From: an uncultured Verrucomicrobia subdivision 3 bacterium
GTDB taxonomy: Bacteria > Verrucomicrobiota > Verrucomicrobiia > Limisphaerales > UBA11358
Reading direction: 5' to 3'
DNA: 39,128 nt
Assembly: GCA_903820285.1 (NCBI GenBank)
Contig: CAIJGS010000138.1
Location: forward strand, 1-39,128
Shown here in pieces: positions 16,079 to 24,850 of the stretch. Below the pieces are notes generated by a model that was given only the letters and a program-made list of their open reading frames with translations, was not told where the DNA came from and made no database searches. The position numbers and the translations under genes are program-made. Each line of letters begins with the position of its first letter. Within the stretch, counting starts at the first letter, position 1.

Positions 16079-18382
16079 TTACGGTTTCAACCACAACACC
16101 ACCGTCGCCTGCGGCCCGACTTTCACCGGTGCCTCCAGTACAACCGTTTTCCCGGAAACCAGTTCTTTGGCCGAGCTGATGCCGGCGGGCGTCGGCAGTA
16201 CAAACGTCTTGCCCTTGCTTAGGTTCATGCCAATCAGATAATCGCCGTAACGCAACGTGTAAAAGTCCGCCTTGCCGGCATAGACGCTTTCCTCGCCGGG
16301 CCGGATGCTCACGCCCGGCGGCGGCTGGACGATGGGCAGTTGTTCGCCCGCCTCGGCCGAATGACGCAACCCCGGATAATGCACTCCGCCCGGTGTTGCC
16401 CCGCCGATATTGTCCGGCCGGGTATAGGTTAAACCGCTGGGCGTGAACTCCGCTGACTCCCGCACCACGGCAATGCGGTCCACCGTCGGCGTGGTGTAAT
16501 GAACCCGGGCCAGATAATTCACCGCGTGGTGGGCCCGCCAGTAGAGCGAAGCATAAAGGATCTCATCACCGTGCTTCACCGCGACCACCCCGTCCTCCTC
16601 GTCACTGAACACGAAGTCCGGCTGTCCCGGCGTCATCGGCAACCGCGCGGCAACGGGCGGCTGGGCTGTCAACCGGGCATATTCGGCTGGCACATCGAGC
16701 AGACCGGCGGTGACGCGCAAGCTGCCCGCCTGCTCCATCTGACGCTTGAGCGAGATGAAAAACTGCCCGTCCGCGAACATCTGTTGCACATACCCGATCG
16801 CCGCCGGATTCAGGGTCGCCGCCGCCGCATAGAGTGGCGAGGCGTCCCACGTGGCCCGCTCAGCGTAAGCCACATTGCCCGGATAATGATCCGTGTCGCG
16901 CCAGCCCACCACCGCCTCGATCAGCATCGCGCGGAAACCGTCCTCATCCACCCCCGGATAGCGGAACACCGCCCGGGCGGCGGCGATTTTCTCCAACTGC
17001 GCTTTGATCTTCTGATCCCCGGGCAATCCTGGCGCCGACCGCGTTGCATTGTAAATTGAGGTCACCCAATCCAGCACCTCACCATAATACCCCACGTAAC
17101 CCAGCTCCTTCGTCAGATGCTTGGCGGTGAGCTGCCAATAGTTGGTGCCCACCTGCCAGGTCGGGTGGCCATCGCTATCCCGCCATGGTTCCAACGCCAC
17201 GGATTCGTAAAAATACCGGCGGACCGCGTCCTCCGTGAGCGCCTGCGCGGGGTCGATGACCTCCAGGCCGCGGTTGCATTCATAGATGGTCGTGTCGTTG
17301 ATCATCGTCTGGTTCGTATAAAGCCGCCGGTGATGCCGGTGCCAGTCGCGTCCTGCCACCAGTAAGTCGGCCCAGGCCGTCCGGCGGGATATCAAGTTGC
17401 CGCCCAGACTGATCTGCGCGCCCAGCAACGGTGACAATTCATCCCCCAGCAGCGAAACCGCGTGGCCCGCCGGGCCGAATTCGAACCAGCCCGGGTTCGG
17501 TGTGGACGGATCGTCATGCATCAGGTCCGGATGCTTGCGCCACGCCGCGCACAGCGCGTCCATGCCCTTCACCACCTGCGCCACCACCTTGGGATTCCGG
17601 TTCGCGGGTGTCCATGTCACAAAGTATGCCCGCGCGAGGAATTCCATCTGCATTTCATTCAGCGGCGCGGCCGATTTCAGCAAGCCGTTCGCCGTCCCGT
17701 TCACCCGGTTCTTGAGCTGCTCCATCACTTCCGGTCCGGGAGCGGTGCGCACCGGTGGAGCCGCCACGGCTGTCCCTTGCGTTTCATCCGGCGGCGGAAT
17801 AAAGCAAGTGTCCGTGTGCGTATAAGCCCGGTAGATGCCCCGGCTCGGCTCGGTCATGTTTTTTTGAAACTGCTCAAAATCCTTCCCGTAAGCCCACATC
17901 GGGCCGGTGCTGCGAATTTGCAGATCTACGGTGGTCTTCTCCCGCGTCATCCCCACCGGCAGGGGCGTGGTCACGTAAATGAACCGCCCCGGAAACGCGG
18001 CTAGTTCGCCGCCGATGTCCAGCAGGTCCACATCTCCGAGATGCCGGTAGCCAACCTGCTTGCCGTCGCAATCCATTGCCAGCACGTTACGCGTGGCGTC
18101 CGAACCCCAGAATCGGACGGTCACATAATTTGGCAGCTCCGGATCAACCTTGAGCGTGAAATCCATGCTGCCGCCCTCCCACCCGCCACCCGCCGGCGCC
18201 AGCAGGCGGCGCGCCGGTTCGCCCAGACCACCGGTGAGTAGGCGGCTTTGTTCGCCCGCGAAATGGTGCGCCTGTTCGGAGGCGGCGACGCCAAAGCGGA
18301 TCTCATCAATGATACCGCCCGGAGCGGAGACGGCAGCGAACGCCAGGAGGCCGGCGGCGGTTATGAGTTGGAGTGGAGTCAT
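16079..18382 (-). CDS. Unrecognised 767-aa secreted protein, possible new polysaccharide lyase or hydrolase
   Basis: The signal peptide is clear (MTPLQLITAAGLLAFAAVSA). Residues about 60-190 look like a beta-sandwich binding module (YVTVRFWGSDATRN; GRFIYVTTPLPVG). Residues about 220-560 are helix-rich with aromatic and acidic patches such as WFEFGPAGHAVSLLGDEL, NQTMINDTTIYECNRGLEV and ELGYVGYYGEVLDWVTS, fitting an alpha/alpha toroid. From about 590 a beta-sandwich follows (VFSDEEDGVVAVKHGDEILY; ARVHYTTPTVDRIAVV). This three-part order is that of many polysaccharide lyases with a toroid plus antiparallel sheet. I know no family name for it and cannot assign catalytic residues. The hydrolase gene begins five bases after its stop. 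It is most likely a glycan-cleaving enzyme acting with the neighbouring lyases. Confidence 0.65.
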   Translation of the reverse strand: MTPLQLITAAGLLAFAAVSAPGGIIDEIRFGVAASEQAHHFAGEQSRLLTGGLGEPARRLLAPAGGGWEGGSMDFTLKVDPELPNYVTVRFWGSDATRNVLAMDCDGKQVGYRHLGDVDLLDIGGELAAFPGRFIYVTTPLPVGMTREKTTVDLQIRSTGPMWAYGKDFEQFQKNMTEPSRGIYRAYTHTDTCFIPPPDETQGTAVAAPPVRTAPGPEVMEQLKNRVNGTANGLLKSAAPLNEMQMEFLARAYFVTWTPANRNPKVVAQVVKGMDALCAAWRKHPDLMHDDPSTPNPGWFEFGPAGHAVSLLGDELSPLLGAQISLGGNLISRRTAWADLLVAGRDWHRHHRRLYTNQTMINDTTIYECNRGLEVIDPAQALTEDAVRRYFYESVALEPWRDSDGHPTWQVGTNYWQLTAKHLTKELGYVGYYGEVLDWVTSIYNATRSAPGLPGDQKIKAQLEKIAAARAVFRYPGVDEDGFRAMLIEAVVGWRDTDHYPGNVAYAERATWDASPLYAAAATLNPAAIGYVQQMFADGQFFISLKRQMEQAGSLRVTAGLLDVPAEYARLTAQPPVAARLPMTPGQPDFVFSDEEDGVVAVKHGDEILYASLYWRAHHAVNYLARVHYTTPTVDRIAVVRESAEFTPSGLTYTRPDNIGGATPGGVHYPGLRHSAEAGEQLPIVQPPPGVSIRPGEESVYAGKADFYTLRYGDYLIGMNLSKGKTFVLPTPAGISSAKELVSGKTVVLEAPVKVGPQATVVLWLKP

Positions 18383-18400
18383 GATTAAACAATCAGTAAT

Positions 18401-18586
18401 TTAAAAGAAGGCGACGGCATGGGGCAACCGGAACGGCCGGAAATGCCACGCCGCCACCTGCGTCTGCGCCGGGGCATCCGGGGCGTCGGCGAAATTGCGA
18501 ACGCCTTGGAACTGCGCCAACGGACGGCGCAAACGCTTCGCTTCGAGCGCCCCGTTGATGGCCCAAAATGCGTAAAAGCGCGTCAT
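18401..18586 (-). CDS. Small open frame in the gap before the 767-aa gene (doubtful)
   Basis: A 61-codon frame (start MTRFYAFWAINGALEAKRLR, end RLPHAVAFF) lies between the 2041-aa gene and the 767-aa gene, ending 18 bases before the latter's ATG. It is on the coding strand with codon composition like its neighbours. It has no signal peptide, recognisable motif or clear Shine-Dalgarno. It may be a chance frame, a leader peptide or a remnant. The rest of this 266-base gap holds no terminator that I can see. Confidence 0.2.
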   Translation of the reverse strand: MTRFYAFWAINGALEAKRLRRPLAQFQGVRNFADAPDAPAQTQVAAWHFRPFRLPHAVAFF

Positions 18587-18648
18587 TTCAGAGATGCCTC
18601 AATATGTTTCATTCGCAAGGAAAAGCCCGCGCAATAAGGTTCATGTGA

Positions 18649-21600
18649 TCAGGGATAGACGAGCCGGAAAAACACGCAGCCATTGGTGGTGGCAAGCGAC
18701 CAGTTCATCTGATTGGTAATGGTCGAGGCCGGGAGACGAACCCAATTGGTTCCCAGACCGCCAGTCACCGGATTCGTCTGCGCCTCCAGCGTCCAGCCGA
18801 CATGATCCGCCGGCCAGGAAAGCGCGACCGTCCCGCCAGTCAGCTGGAAGATCAGGTTGGCCGGAGTCGTATTCACGGTGTTGGCCACCACCAGATTGAT
18901 GTGTCCCGCCCCGTCGTCCACGATGGACGCCGCCCCCGGCGGCACCACGTCAAAGGTCGGAACCGGGTTGAACGAGCCGCTGATGGCGCCATAGTTGAAT
19001 AGCAGGTTCGTGCCCCCCGGCAGCGGCGCACCGGTGGTGACATGGATCACGCTCCCATTCGGTTTCAGCTGGCCGGCGACGATCACATGGTTGCTCGCCC
19101 CGGACGCGGTTACCGCGAAATCGTTGGTCACGGTGGCATTCAGCACCAAGTTGCTGCCGAACGTCAACGTGCCGGCACTGTTGGCGCCCGGCGCGAGCAC
19201 CGCCCCGGCATTCAACGTGGTTGGGCCAAAGATGGTTCCCGCCCCGCCGAGCAATCCACCACCGCTCACCGTCACCGTGCTGCCGGCGGCCAGCGAACCG
19301 TTCACGAACAGCGCCCCTGAATTCACCGTCGTGGCGCCTGCATAGGCATTGGGGCCGTTCAAGGTTTGTGAACCCTGGCTACCCAAACTGACAGTTAAGG
19401 CCAGGTTGGTCGGCGCGGCTGCCGTGATGACGCCGGAGAAGAAATAATTTCCTCTGCCCGCCAGGGTCAGCGGATGGACTCCCGTGCCCGTGGAATCCGT
19501 CACCGTGCCGCCGGCCCCATTGACGTCGTTCAAGCCCGCGATGGTCGCGCTCACATTCTGGAAATCCACCAGCGTCTGGATATTCTGGGCGGTGCCGGAA
19601 GCCACGGAAACAGTGTTGCTGGCGTTCAGGGCGCCCGTGTTTTGCACCAGAATGGATCCGGCCAGGGCCTGCACGGTGCCGGTGAATGCGGGATTGGCGC
19701 TGGCCAGCGTAAGCGGACTCGCGGCGCTGTTCTCGATCAGGCTCGTCACATTGGAGCCGGCTGTGCCGGGGCCGGTGTTGTTAAATGTGATGCCGCCGGT
19801 GACGCTGCTGTCATTGCGCACCCAGCCGGTGTTGTTGATGGCCGTGCGGAAGTCCGCCGTCCCGGAACCGGTGTTGGTAACGATGACGTTGCCCGTGCCG
19901 GTGATGCCCGCGGCGGCCAGATAGCGCAGCGGCGAGGCGCCGGACTGCTGGAGCAAGAGGGTGGCGTTGGAGAGGGCGATGTTGCCCCAGCCTTGGACCT
20001 GACCGCTGTTGTTCCACGTGCCCTGCAGCATCCGGCTGCCCGGCCCCGTCACCAGCACCGGCTGCGTCGCGCTGACCCAGGCTCCGCCCACCGACACCGT
20101 TGTCGCCAGCCCGTTGGTGCTGCCGAGGGTGATGAGGTTGCTGCTGCTCCCGAACCCGGAAGAGTTCGAGGTGTAAACCGTGCCCGCCGTCACCGCCAGC
20201 CCGCCCGAGAACGAGTTCACGCCCGTGAGCGACAGTACATTGGTGGTGACCTGTTCAACCAGGCCGGTGCCGCTGATGACGCCGGCTTCAGTCTGGTTGA
20301 CGGAGTCGGCAAAGATAAGGACGGCATTGTTGGTGATGTTGCCGGCCACCACGCCAATGCTGGCCACACCGTCGCCCAACTGGAGCGTCCCGCGGCTGAT
20401 CAACGTGCCGCCGGTGTAACTGTTGCTGTTGGCCAGGATCACCGTGCCAGGGCCGGCCAGGGTCAGTGTCCCCGCTCCGCCAATGCCGCTGCCGGTGATA
20501 CGGTAGATTTTGGCGCTGTTGCTGAACGTGACGCTGGCCGGCGTGACCGCCGCCAGATTGGTGATGGATGTGGGCCCCGCGGCCGAATCATCGAAGACCA
20601 CGGTGCTGCCGTCCGCATACGTGGCCGGCGAACTGTTCACCTTCCAGTCGTAGGAGGTGATGATGTCCCAAGCGCCATTGGCGCCGCCCGACCACAATTC
20701 GGGCCCTGCCACGGGGGTCACCGTCAGTGCGATTTGGTTCGCATTGCTTACCAGCACGCCCGACCAGTCGGCCGGGAGCAGGAACTGGAGGTTGGTGAAG
20801 CTGCCGGTGAACTTCCCGGAATAATTGATCAGCGGACAGGTCCGGCCCGTGAGCGCGCCGGCAATCCCCGGCACCGCCATCGTGCAGACGCCGCCGATGA
20901 ACACGTTGCTGGCCGTCACCAAGGGCACGGCCGGGTTGGACACATTGAGAAACAGCAGGGTCGTGCCGGCCGCGACCGTCAGGTTCGACACCAGCGCGGA
21001 GCCGGCGGAAAGATTTACGAAGCCCAGCGTCGCGCCATTCGTCACGGCAAACGCCCCGTTGCCGGCGAACGCCGTGGAGACGACCAACTCCCCATTGCTC
21101 ACCGTGGTGGGCCCGGTGTAAGTGCTCGCTCCCGTCATGGTCAGGCTGCCCGTCCCGACCTTGAGGAGGCCGAACTGGTCCCCACCGTTGCCGGCGATCA
21201 GGCCGGTGAAGAGCGTGCTCGTATTCAGGTCGCCCACGCGGAGGATCGTCAGCCCGGCCGCGTCATTGCGGAACCAGCCCGCCCCCGCAAGGGACCCGAA
21301 GGCCAGCGTGTTCGTGCCGGTAAACAGGCAGCGCTGCTCGTCCGTTCCCGCACTGTTGAAGACCCACGTTGCGTTGGCGCTGCCGGTATTGGGATTGGCG
21401 AAGGTGAACCGCTGGTTGCTGTCGTTGTCCACCGTGAACGTGCCAGTGAAGCCGCTGTTGGTGCCGCTGACGTAAATCGAATCATAGGCGGAACCGCTGG
21501 CGTCCACTTCAACAGCACCGGGACCGGAAAGATTGCCGGCGAGCACCAGGCTGGTTCCGTTGTAGGTCGCCGGATGGAGGTGGGTCGTGGTGTTGGCGAC

Positions 21601-24600
21601 CGTGACGAGACGGTTGCTGATGGTAACCGTCGCCAGGCCTTTGTTCTCCAGCGTGCCGCCGGTGAAGATCACCACGCCCGTGCCCAGCGGCGTGAGGCTG
21701 GTATTCTCCACATCGAGGGTGCCGGCCGCCAGGACCGTGCCGCCGCTGAACGCGTTGGCCGTGGAGCCGCCCAAGGTGGTCGTCCCGTTCCCCAGCATCG
21801 TCAGGCTGGCAGAACCGCCGATGCCCGCGCCGGACACGGTGTAGGTCTTGGCCGAGTTGTTGAAGATCACCGACTCCGGCGACATCGTCGCGGCCACCGT
21901 CACCGCCGTGCTGGCGGCCGTGTCATCAAAAACCACCGGCAATCCGTTGGCATAGACCGTGGGCATGCCGAGGAACAGCCAGTTCGTCGCAGTCGTGTTC
22001 CAGTTGCCACTGACGGCGGCCGACCAGATGAGATTCGTCAGGGCGATCGGCAGCGGCGTGACGGTGATCTCGGCCGAGGCCGCGCTTTCACCCGCGTTGT
22101 TCAGGGCCGTGACCAGGTAATAATTGGTGCCGGTGTCCGGCCGGTCGGCGATGAAATTGGTATACGGCGTGCCGCCGGTGTTCTCGAGAATGGTGAACGG
22201 TCCGGCGCTATTGGTGGCACACTTGATGTTATAACTCGTGGCACCGGCGCTCGGTGCCCAGACCAGACCAACCTGGCTGGGTGGCATCGCGTTCGCCGTC
22301 AGCCCCGCCGGGCTCGCCGGCAGAGTCAAGCCGGTGGTCAGCCCCCGGAACTGCACCTCGCCCACATCACAATAGCCGTTCGCCGGCCCCACATAGCGCA
22401 GATAACGGAACGACTGGCTGTTCGTGACCGGTTGTGAGAACAGCACGCCGTCGTTCGGGATATTGGTGATGGTGAACAAGGTCAATGGATTGGTGAAGTT
22501 CGGATCGTTCGCCCCTTGAAAGATGCCACCCGTCATCCGGCTGGCATAACTGGTGCGCGGACAGTAGGCCACATTCGTGACCACACAGCTCACGCCCGGG
22601 CCCAGGTCGAGGCCGGCCCAGTCGCCGCTGGGATCGGGACCGTCGAAGAAACTATTGGTATATCCATCGAAGACATTGGCGATAGTGGTTCCGTTGCCTC
22701 CATAGGAACCGGTGGTGCCGATGACCGTGCCGCTCAACGTGTCATCCGGCCCGCACACCAAAGCGTTCGGCGTCACCGCCAGCGGCGCGCTGTTGTCCGT
22801 GGTCCCGCCGGGGATGTTCGCGGAAACGACATAATAATTCGTCACACCCCCGGCCAGCCCGGGATCGATGCAATACAAGTTGAGCTGACCCACCGTGGCG
22901 ATGTTCGTGAAGGGGCCGCCGCTGGCAGTGCCACGTTTGACGGTGTAGCTGGTGGCCGCTTCCGAACCCCACCACGCAAGCGTCGCCTGTGATCCCGATA
23001 CCGACGCCGTGAGTCCGCTGGGTGCCGCATTTGTGACCCCCGGCGTGACGTAGAAGGTCAGACTGGTGAAGCCGAACCAATCCGGCGAATTCCAGTCCGT
23101 GATGCCGCCATCCGGCCGCAGGCTGGCCGCCACTTGCGACGTATACGGGGCGGCCAACCCCTTGAGGCTGACGTAATGGGCATAGGCCATCTCCCAGATG
23201 CAGGGGAATCCCCCTTGATCGAACGGCGAAATGACGGTCTGGTCCGAACCCGAATCGCACGACTGGTAATGGACGTACGGGACATTGTTGCTCAGGTTGT
23301 ATTTGCAGACATACTCCAGACCCCGCAGATACAGATTATTGTCATAGCCGTACAAATCCACGCCCTGGTTCCACGCCACCTGGCAGACCAATCCCTGGCA
23401 GTTGATGCCATCCATCGTGTGTGGCTGGTCGCGGCCGGATTCCTGCCACTGGCCCAGCCCGTTGGGATGGACGAAATCTACCGACAGGTTGATGTTGCCG
23501 TTGCCGAGGCCATTCGTGTAATACGCCACCGCCTGGCTGAACATGTTGGCATCGTCGCAGAACACACCGATGGCGATCACCGAGGCCAGGTTGCAGGCGT
23601 CCCAGTTGCACCAGTAATGCGTGTCGCAGGCACCGTTGTGCAGGGTGAGAAAATTATTGTTCGCGGCGTAGAAAACATTTGCCAGCATGCTTTTGTAGGC
23701 CGTCTGACTGGCCGCAGACCAGCCGGCGTAACCGCGCAATTCCTCGCCGGCGCAGGCGAATTCATAGCCGCACAGGCCGGCCCCGAGGGCGAAATTGCTG
23801 TCGCCGGTCACGTTCGTCAGCGTGCCGGACCATTGGTTCATCAGGTTGATGGCCGAGGTGGCGTAATTGGTGTTGCCGGTGATGCGGTATTCGATGGCCT
23901 GAAAGTAGATGGCCAGCGCGTCCTGCTGGCACCGGGCAAAATTGCCCCCGGTGCTGGCGCGGACGATGGCTCCCACCGGCGCCGCATTCCAGTTCGTCTG
24001 CGCCTGGGCATAGGCCGCCATCTGGGTGTAACTGTGGTACCAGGGATCATTGCCGGCGGCCACGTTCGTTGCCATCCGCGTGTAATCGGCGAGCACATGC
24101 AGGGCGCCCGGATGCACGAAAGGGGCCGTCGCGCCCGTGGGCGTGCCGGTGACCGTGCCGGAGTTGACACTTTGCCCGCCCGGGCCGGCGGCACTGACCG
24201 CGTAATTGTAGTTGGTACCGGCACCAACTGTGAAATCGACGAACGTGGTATACGGGGCCGTCTCCAGCAGGAGGTTGGTGACGGCCGAACCGGTCACCCA
24301 ACGGGCAATCCGAAAAACGCTGATCGTGCCGGTGGGCGCGTTCCACGCCAGCGCCAGCCAGGTGCCGCCAGCCGTGAGGGCCAAGCCGGTGGGGGTGCCC
24401 GGCGGCGGCTGCGGCGTGGTGCTGGCTTCGAGGGAATTGGTGCTCTGGCCGCCCGCACTCCGGGCGGCCGCCACATAATAATAGGTCGTGCCGTTGACCA
24501 CGGCGGCATCGGCATAGGCCGTGGCCGTACCATTGGTGACCAGCGGCGTCTCGGCGCCACTGGTGACCGACCGGCTCACCACATAATTGGTCGCGCCCGA

Positions 24601-24774
24601 CACGTTGCTCCAGGCAAGGTTCACCATGGCATTGGACGCTGTGGCCGTAAAATTGGCCGGGGCGGCAGGCACCTGCGCCCGCGCCGCCTGAACCAGCAGG
24701 CCGGCCCCGAGCGCCGCCAGCCAGGCGATGGCCGGCCGTATCAAATCACAGGATTTGCGTGTTGTTGGAAACAT
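18649..24774 (-). CDS. Giant secreted protein: alginate-lyase-fold domain fused to beta-strand repeat stalk
   Basis: This is a 2041-residue exported protein. The start at 24774 gives a signal peptide ending QAARA; longer frames upstream lack one. Order: two fibronectin III domains (about 36-212), an alginate-lyase-superfamily alpha/alpha toroid (about 218-575), Fn3 (580-670), a discoidin/F5-8C-like domain (673-810) and Fn3 (815-905). Autotransporter-associated beta-strand repeats follow (910-1950), then a C-terminal module (1970-2041). The toroid has NWDACN (about 390) and ESGRDQPHT (about 445) followed by VCQVAWNQGVDLYGYDNN. These resemble PL38-type lyases acting on polyuronates such as alginate or glucuronan; that family call is from memory. 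No autotransporter beta-barrel is present. The repeats may hold the enzyme away from the cell. It lies 76 bases after GH88 and 266 before the 767-aa gene. Confidence 0.8.
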   Translation of the reverse strand: MFPTTRKSCDLIRPAIAWLAALGAGLLVQAARAQVPAAPANFTATASNAMVNLAWSNVSGATNYVVSRSVTSGAETPLVTNGTATAYADAAVVNGTTYYYVAAARSAGGQSTNSLEASTTPQPPPGTPTGLALTAGGTWLALAWNAPTGTISVFRIARWVTGSAVTNLLLETAPYTTFVDFTVGAGTNYNYAVSAAGPGGQSVNSGTVTGTPTGATAPFVHPGALHVLADYTRMATNVAAGNDPWYHSYTQMAAYAQAQTNWNAAPVGAIVRASTGGNFARCQQDALAIYFQAIEYRITGNTNYATSAINLMNQWSGTLTNVTGDSNFALGAGLCGYEFACAGEELRGYAGWSAASQTAYKSMLANVFYAANNNFLTLHNGACDTHYWCNWDACNLASVIAIGVFCDDANMFSQAVAYYTNGLGNGNINLSVDFVHPNGLGQWQESGRDQPHTMDGINCQGLVCQVAWNQGVDLYGYDNNLYLRGLEYVCKYNLSNNVPYVHYQSCDSGSDQTVISPFDQGGFPCIWEMAYAHYVSLKGLAAPYTSQVAASLRPDGGITDWNSPDWFGFTSLTFYVTPGVTNAAPSGLTASVSGSQATLAWWGSEAATSYTVKRGTASGGPFTNIATVGQLNLYCIDPGLAGGVTNYYVVSANIPGGTTDNSAPLAVTPNALVCGPDDTLSGTVIGTTGSYGGNGTTIANVFDGYTNSFFDGPDPSGDWAGLDLGPGVSCVVTNVAYCPRTSYASRMTGGIFQGANDPNFTNPLTLFTITNIPNDGVLFSQPVTNSQSFRYLRYVGPANGYCDVGEVQFRGLTTGLTLPASPAGLTANAMPPSQVGLVWAPSAGATSYNIKCATNSAGPFTILENTGGTPYTNFIADRPDTGTNYYLVTALNNAGESAASAEITVTPLPIALTNLIWSAAVSGNWNTTATNWLFLGMPTVYANGLPVVFDDTAASTAVTVAATMSPESVIFNNSAKTYTVSGAGIGGSASLTMLGNGTTTLGGSTANAFSGGTVLAAGTLDVENTSLTPLGTGVVIFTGGTLENKGLATVTISNRLVTVANTTTHLHPATYNGTSLVLAGNLSGPGAVEVDASGSAYDSIYVSGTNSGFTGTFTVDNDSNQRFTFANPNTGSANATWVFNSAGTDEQRCLFTGTNTLAFGSLAGAGWFRNDAAGLTILRVGDLNTSTLFTGLIAGNGGDQFGLLKVGTGSLTMTGASTYTGPTTVSNGELVVSTAFAGNGAFAVTNGATLGFVNLSAGSALVSNLTVAAGTTLLFLNVSNPAVPLVTASNVFIGGVCTMAVPGIAGALTGRTCPLINYSGKFTGSFTNLQFLLPADWSGVLVSNANQIALTVTPVAGPELWSGGANGAWDIITSYDWKVNSSPATYADGSTVVFDDSAAGPTSITNLAAVTPASVTFSNSAKIYRITGSGIGGAGTLTLAGPGTVILANSNSYTGGTLISRGTLQLGDGVASIGVVAGNITNNAVLIFADSVNQTEAGVISGTGLVEQVTTNVLSLTGVNSFSGGLAVTAGTVYTSNSSGFGSSSNLITLGSTNGLATTVSVGGAWVSATQPVLVTGPGSRMLQGTWNNSGQVQGWGNIALSNATLLLQQSGASPLRYLAAAGITGTGNVIVTNTGSGTADFRTAINNTGWVRNDSSVTGGITFNNTGPGTAGSNVTSLIENSAASPLTLASANPAFTGTVQALAGSILVQNTGALNASNTVSVASGTAQNIQTLVDFQNVSATIAGLNDVNGAGGTVTDSTGTGVHPLTLAGRGNYFFSGVITAAAPTNLALTVSLGSQGSQTLNGPNAYAGATTVNSGALFVNGSLAAGSTVTVSGGGLLGGAGTIFGPTTLNAGAVLAPGANSAGTLTFGSNLVLNATVTNDFAVTASGASNHVIVAGQLKPNGSVIHVTTGAPLPGGTNLLFNYGAISGSFNPVPTFDVVPPGAASIVDDGAGHINLVVANTVNTTPANLIFQLTGGTVALSWPADHVGWTLEAQTNPVTGGLGTNWVRLPASTITNQMNWSLATTNGCVFFRLVYP

Positions 24775-24850
24775 TTTGTTTGAGCCGTATGAACCGATGG
24801 ACGCAACCATGCGCCGCCAAAATCCATCCCTGCTGGAACCGCCCGCCCGC

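Noticed and set aside
19474-22437. 987-codon open frame on the + strand
   Set aside because: It is the antisense of the repeat stalk of the 2041-aa gene. Its product is arginine/glycine/alanine rich without domains. Long antisense frames are expected opposite GC-rich repeat-coding DNA that lacks stops.
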